A stretch of DNA of 9,464 nucleotides, from positions 1 through 9,464 of the forward strand of contig CAZBDU010000148.1 of the NCBI GenBank assembly GCA_964490725.1, written 5' to 3'. The first letter of the stretch is position 1. Each line of letters starts with the position of its first letter. Below the pieces are notes generated by a model. That model was not told the DNA's origin, searched no databases, and was given only the letters and a program-made list of their open reading frames with translations. The position numbers and the translations under genes are program-made. The stretch comes from CAZBDU01 sp964490725. Lineage in GTDB: Bacteria; Spirochaetota; Spirochaetia; SZUA-6; DRHE01. Shown here piece by piece: positions 6,068 through 9,464 of this stretch.

Positions 6068-6800
6068 GGTGCAGAACCTGGAGGCCGGCTACGGGCGCCT
6101 GCGGGTGCTGAAGGGGGTGAGCCTGCACGTTTTTCCCGGTGAGATCGTCACGATCATCGGCGCCAACGGGGCGGGAAAGACCACGCTCCTTCGCGCCCTG
6201 TCCGGAGTGATCCGGGCGCGGGGTGGAGAGATCCACTTCCAGAAGCAGGACATCCGCGAGGCGGGGGTGGAGCGGATCGTCACTCTGGGCTGCACCATGG
6301 TTCCGGAGGGCCGCCAGCTGTTCAACACCATGAGCGTCCGGGAGAACCTGGTTCTGGGCGCCTACCTGAAGGCGCGCCGCCGGGGGGCGGCCGCGGTGCA
6401 GAGCCTGCTGGAGACGATGTTCGCCCTGTTCCCGGTTCTGGAGGAGCGGCAGGACCAGCTGGCCGGCACCCTGTCCGGGGGAGAGCAGCAGATGGTGGCC
6501 ATCGCCCGCGCCCTGATGGGGGACCCCCGCCTGGTGATGATGGACGAGCCCTCCATGGGGCTGGCGCCCCTGGTGGTGCGGCGCATCTTCGAGGCCATTT
6601 CCCGCATGCGGGAGATGGGGATCACCATGCTGCTGGTGGAGCAGAACGCGCGTCTTGCCCTGGGTGTGGCCGATCGGGGCTACGTGATGGAAACCGGCCA
6701 GATCGTCCTGGAGGGCAGCGCCCGGGAGCTGCTGGACAACCGCGACGTGCAGCGGGCCTACCTCGGCAAGGACTACCGAAGGATCGAGGACCAGAGATGA
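6060..6800 (+). CDS. livF: ATPase of branched-chain-type ABC importer, LivF
   Basis: 246 aa, the second ATP-binding subunit, pairing with LivG. Walker A is GANGAGKTT (34-42), the family motif VPEGRQLF lies at 81-88, the signature TLSGGEQQM at 137-145, and Walker B LVMMDEPSMGL at 158-168. The switch residue is Gln195 (LLVEQN) instead of His, which is the normal LivF state and helps to tell it from LivG. The C-terminus RAYLGKDYRRIEDQR extends a little past the usual YLG end. The gene overlaps livG by 8 nt and PaaK2 by 4 nt (ATGA), so it is tightly coupled on both sides. Confidence 0.94.
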   Translation: MLRVQNLEAGYGRLRVLKGVSLHVFPGEIVTIIGANGAGKTTLLRALSGVIRARGGEIHFQKQDIREAGVERIVTLGCTMVPEGRQLFNTMSVRENLVLGAYLKARRRGAAAVQSLLETMFALFPVLEERQDQLAGTLSGGEQQMVAIARALMGDPRLVMMDEPSMGLAPLVVRRIFEAISRMREMGITMLLVEQNARLALGVADRGYVMETGQIVLEGSARELLDNRDVQRAYLGKDYRRIEDQR

Positions 6801-8098
6801 TCTACAATCGTCGCTACGAGACCCTTGCGCGGGAGGACCTGGAGCAGCTTCAGCTGGAGCGGCTCCAGTCCACCCTGAATCGGGTCTACCGCTACGTGAC
6901 CTTCTACCGGCAGAGCTTCGACGCCCACGGGGTCAACATCGAGGAGCTGCGCGGTATTGCCGACCTGCAGCGCCTGCCGTTCACCACCCGGGAAGACCTG
7001 CGGCGGGCGTACCCCTACGACATGTTCGCCGTGCCGCTGCGGGATGTGGTGCGCATCCACTCCACCTCCGGCACCACCGGACGGCCGATCATGGTGGGGT
7101 ACACCAAGAACGACCTGCGCAACTGGACGGAGTGCACCGCGCGGCTGCTTTCGGCCGCGGGGGTGGGGGAGCAAGACGTGGTGCAGATCGCCTTTCCCTA
7201 CAACCTCTTCACCGGCGGCTTCGGCTTCCACCAGGGGGCGGAGGCCATCGGCGCCTCGGTGGTCCCCGCCTCCACCGCCACCGCGGAGAGGCAGCTGGCC
7301 ATCATGAAGGACTTCAAGACCACGGCCTTGCTGTGTACCCCCAGCTTCGCCGCCGGCCTGGCAACGGCGCGGCGGGAGCTGGGGATGCACCCGGAGGAGC
7401 TTTCGCTGCGGGTGGGGCTGTTCGGGGCGGAGCCCTGGAGCGAGAGGATGCGGACCCAGCTGGAAGAGGGCCTGCACCTGCGCGCGCTGGACAACTACGG
7501 GCTCACCGAGGTGATGGGCCCCGGGGTGGCGGGCGAGTGCGAGCACCGGGAGGGCCTGCACGTCAACGAGGACCATTTCGTGATGGAGCTGATCGACCCG
7601 GACACCCTGGAGCCGGTTCCCTTCGGCGCCGAGGGGGAGCTGGTGTTCACCACTCTGACCAAGGAAGCCTTTCCCGTGATCCGCTACCGGACCGGGGATC
7701 TCACCAGCCTGGTGGAGGAGCCCTGCCGCTGCGGCAGGAGCTTGCGGCGGATGCGCCGGGTAAGCGGCAGGACCGACGATCTGATCTTCATCGAAGGGGT
7801 GAAGGTGTTCCCTTCCCAGGTGGAGCAGATCCTGCTGGAGGCGGAGGGCACCGCGCCGCACTACCGCATCGTCCTGGACCGGGAGGGGGGGAAGGACAGC
7901 ATGGAGGTGCAGGTGGAGCTGTCCGAATCGGTTCCCGCCATCGACGAGCTGAAGAACCTGGAGCGCCTGCGGGAGACCATGAGCCGGCGCCTCTACGAGG
8001 AGCTGGGGATCGCCGTGCGGGTGTCCCTGGTGGAGCCTCGCAGCCTCCGGGAGGAGGAGAGCAAGGCGCGGCGGGTAGTCGACCGGCGCAAAAGGTGA
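6797..8098 (+). CDS. Second phenylacetate-CoA ligase family enzyme (PaaK2), divergent paralogue
   Basis: 433 aa, the same length as PaaK1, and alignable end to end with only compensating one-residue gaps near 365-382. I count about 225 identical positions (about 52%). Conserved are TSGTTGRP (90-97), YGLTE (234-238), GRTDDLIFIEGVKVFPSQVE (324-343) and K423. Differences of interest are STATA at 159-163 where PaaK1 has SGGNT, FPYNLFTGGFGFHQG where PaaK1 has GYGYGLFTGGLGVHYG, YRTGD (297-301) where PaaK1 has YRTRD, and EESKARRV where PaaK1 has SEGKARRV, so Gly422 is replaced by Ser. The start overlaps livF by ATGA, with GAGGA 6 nt upstream. It is probably an AMP-forming aryl-CoA ligase for a different carboxylate from PaaK1. 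Cotranscription with the importer suggests that the substrate is the imported compound or a product of it. No symbol is given because the substrate is uncertain. Confidence 0.9.
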   Translation: MIYNRRYETLAREDLEQLQLERLQSTLNRVYRYVTFYRQSFDAHGVNIEELRGIADLQRLPFTTREDLRRAYPYDMFAVPLRDVVRIHSTSGTTGRPIMVGYTKNDLRNWTECTARLLSAAGVGEQDVVQIAFPYNLFTGGFGFHQGAEAIGASVVPASTATAERQLAIMKDFKTTALLCTPSFAAGLATARRELGMHPEELSLRVGLFGAEPWSERMRTQLEEGLHLRALDNYGLTEVMGPGVAGECEHREGLHVNEDHFVMELIDPDTLEPVPFGAEGELVFTTLTKEAFPVIRYRTGDLTSLVEEPCRCGRSLRRMRRVSGRTDDLIFIEGVKVFPSQVEQILLEAEGTAPHYRIVLDREGGKDSMEVQVELSESVPAIDELKNLERLRETMSRRLYEELGIAVRVSLVEPRSLREEESKARRVVDRRKR

Positions 8099-8160
8099 TA
8101 CACTGCCGCCTCTCAAGGGCTGTAGGGCTTCCCCGGGCGGAGCAAGGAGCAAGAGCGAAA

Positions 8161-9384
8161 ATGCCAGCGGAACATTCGGTGTTCGAGAGGGTGGGCAAGA
8201 AGTTCACCTCGGAGAAGATCAGCACCAGGGTCCGGAGCATGGCGGTGTCGGCCATCAAGGAGATGAGCTTGCTGGCCATGGAGGTGCCAGGTGCCATCAA
8301 CCTGGCCTGGGGGCTTCCCTCCTTCGAAACGCCGCTGCACATCCGGCAGAAGATCAGCCAGGAGCTGCTGGCCAACCCGGAGATCGGCAAGTATGCGCCC
8401 CCTCCGGGGCTGCCCTCCCTGAAGGTGCGCATCGCCGAGAAGATGGCCAGGGACAAGGGGGTGCAGGTGGACCCCCAAGCGGAGATGATGGTCACCGCAG
8501 GCGGGATGCACGCCCTGATGATGACCTGGCTGACCATCCTGGAGCCCGGGGACGAGGTGCTCCTCACCTCCCCGGGGTTCTCCTCCCACTACGAGCAGAT
8601 CACCCTGGCCGGCGGAGTGCCCGTGGGGGTGCCGCTGGTGGAGGAGGAGGGGTGGCGGTTCGACGTGGAGGCCTTCCGAGGCGCCCTCACCCCCAGAACC
8701 AGGGCGGTGGTGATCGTCAATCCTTCCAACCCCACCGGCACGGTCTACCCGGAGGGGGAGCTGCGCAGCCTGGCGGAGCTCGCCATGGAGCGGGACCTGT
8801 TCGTGGTGACCGACGATCCCTACGAGACCTACGTCTACGACGGCCTGAAGGCCTTCAGCCTGCAGACCATTCCCGAGCTGCGCTCCCGCACCATCTCCTG
8901 CTTCAGCTTTTCCAAGGAGTTCGCCATGACCGGCTGGCGGGTGGGCTGGATCGTGGCCCAGGAGGGGATCGTCAACCAGCTCCTGAAGGTGCAGGATTCC
9001 TTCATCATCTGTGCGCCCACCATCTCCCAGCGGGCGGCCCAGATCGCCCTGGAGGGGAGCTACGAGCCCACCCTGGCCATGGTGGCGGAGCTGCGGGAGC
9101 GGCGGGAGCTGATCTGCCGCCGCCTGGACAGGCTCTCGGACCTGTTCTCCTACCAGAAGCCGCAAGGCGCCTACTACATCTTCCCCAGGGTCCTTCCCCC
9201 GCAGTTCGCCAACTCGGTGGACTTCTGCGTGCGGCTGCTGAAGGAGACCGGTGTGGTGGCCGTCCCAGGAAGCGCCTTCGGCCCCTCCGGTGAATCCCAC
9301 GTGCGGATGAGCTACTGCTTCACCCCGGAATCCATGGAGGAGGCTTTCGACCGCATCGAGAGCTGGTGGAGGAAGCTGCGGTAG
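8161..9384 (+). CDS. Class I/II PLP-dependent aminotransferase, probably aromatic or broad amino acid
   Basis: 407 aa, fold-type I (AspC/AatA-like, COG0436-type) aminotransferase that would convert an amino acid plus 2-oxoglutarate to the 2-oxoacid plus glutamate in the cytoplasm. Visible features are the phosphate-cup motif TAGGMHAL (112-119), the NPSNPTG motif (187-193), Asp218 in TDDPY (pyridine-nitrogen contact; the commoner form is DEIY), Schiff-base Lys252 in SFSKEFAMTGWRVGW with Arg260 for the phosphate, and Arg382 in HVRMSY for the substrate carboxylate. ATG 8161 follows AAGGAG (8144-8149) at 11 nt and gives a normal family length; the frame is open far upstream only because of high GC. 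The 62-nt gap after PaaK2 shows no clear promoter or terminator, so it is likely the last gene of the same operon. With two aryl-CoA ligases nearby, Phe, Tyr or Trp are attractive substrates, by inference; branched-chain or aspartate use cannot be excluded. Confidence 0.9.
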   Translation: MPAEHSVFERVGKKFTSEKISTRVRSMAVSAIKEMSLLAMEVPGAINLAWGLPSFETPLHIRQKISQELLANPEIGKYAPPPGLPSLKVRIAEKMARDKGVQVDPQAEMMVTAGGMHALMMTWLTILEPGDEVLLTSPGFSSHYEQITLAGGVPVGVPLVEEEGWRFDVEAFRGALTPRTRAVVIVNPSNPTGTVYPEGELRSLAELAMERDLFVVTDDPYETYVYDGLKAFSLQTIPELRSRTISCFSFSKEFAMTGWRVGWIVAQEGIVNQLLKVQDSFIICAPTISQRAAQIALEGSYEPTLAMVAELRERRELICRRLDRLSDLFSYQKPQGAYYIFPRVLPPQFANSVDFCVRLLKETGVVAVPGSAFGPSGESHVRMSYCFTPESMEEAFDRIESWWRKLR

Positions 9385-9406
9385 CCGGGTTGCGCCAGCT
9401 GCCGTC

Positions 9407-9462
9407 TGCCCCCTAGGAGTCCGTAGGGCATAGCCTGCCGCCGGACGAGGAGGCAGGGGGTG
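9407..9462 (+). other. Nested inverted repeats after the aminotransferase gene, possible operon-end structure
   Basis: CCCCCT (9409-9414) can pair with AGGGGG (9455-9460), extended by two wobble pairs. Inside it GTCCG (9419-9423) pairs with CGGAC (9442-9446), and AGG (9425-9427) with CCT (9434-9436). The element begins about 22 nt after the stop codon. No T-run is visible before the window ends. It may be part of a terminator or of a leader for a gene beyond the edge, and could be chance in GC-rich DNA. Confidence 0.25.
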
Positions 9463-9464
9463 CG

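Noticed and set aside
6773..8152. 459-codon open frame on the minus strand opposite PaaK2
   Set aside because: Low-complexity Pro/His/Gly/Leu-rich translation with no recognisable domain, fully overlapping a clear ligase gene; produced by third-position GC bias.
7132..8160. Long upstream extension of the aminotransferase frame through PaaK2
   Set aside because: The extension is out-of-frame ligase sequence of Gly/Arg/Ala-rich composition. The aminotransferase domain and a ribosome site support ATG 8161.
8099..8160. Separate promoter for the aminotransferase
   Set aside because: No convincing -35/-10 pair is seen in the 62-nt gap, and read-through from PaaK2 is the simpler explanation.

Overview
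The window is about 9.5 kb of bacterial DNA with very high GC, strong G/C bias at third codon positions and clear Shine-Dalgarno sites. Every gene I can support lies on the + strand, and there is almost no space between them. It holds nine protein genes in two adjacent transcription units. I see no RNA genes, CRISPR arrays or insertion sequences. The host cannot be named from sequence alone. The substrate-binding protein has a Sec-type signal peptide with no lipobox cysteine, which points to a diderm bacterium with a periplasm. The 'AGGQGEA'-like start of its mature part resembles what I recall from spirochaete binding proteins, but a deltaproteobacterium-like anaerobe is equally possible, so this is low-confidence inference.

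Layout. Positions 1-56 are four head-to-tail copies of a 14-bp repeat, cut by the window edge. A candidate sigma-70-type promoter (63-90) precedes unit 1: a phenylacetate-CoA ligase family enzyme (118-1419, here PaaK1) and a small protein of two ACT domains (1440-1871). A GC-rich hairpin and a second promoter candidate (TTGACA at 1919-1924) separate this from unit 2. Unit 2 is a complete branched-chain-amino-acid-type (HAAT/Liv) ABC importer in the order binding protein, two permeases and two ATPases (1995-6800). It continues without a break into a second ligase paralogue (6797-8098, PaaK2) and then a class I/II PLP aminotransferase (8161-9384). From livH to PaaK2 the genes overlap by 1, 8 and 4 nt or are separated by 2 nt, so they should be translationally coupled. 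The only real gap inside unit 2 (3165-3309, after livK) carries a 14-bp near-perfect hairpin and a second perfect 8-bp hairpin.

How the genes may work together (inference). The importer would bring in an amino acid or an aryl acid. The aminotransferase would convert an amino acid to its 2-oxoacid. The two AMP-forming ligases would interconvert aryl acids and aryl-CoA thioesters. The ACT protein could sense an amino acid. This fits anaerobic catabolism of aromatic, possibly also branched-chain, amino acids. The missing middle step, a 2-oxoacid:ferredoxin oxidoreductase such as IorAB, is not in the window and would have to be encoded elsewhere. The most notable points are the two ligases (about 52% identical by hand alignment) that differ in the presumed substrate loop and in the C-terminal lysine motif, and the structured RNA between livK and livH. 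I see nothing here that is clearly a new class of system. It looks like a compact, somewhat unusual assembly of known families.
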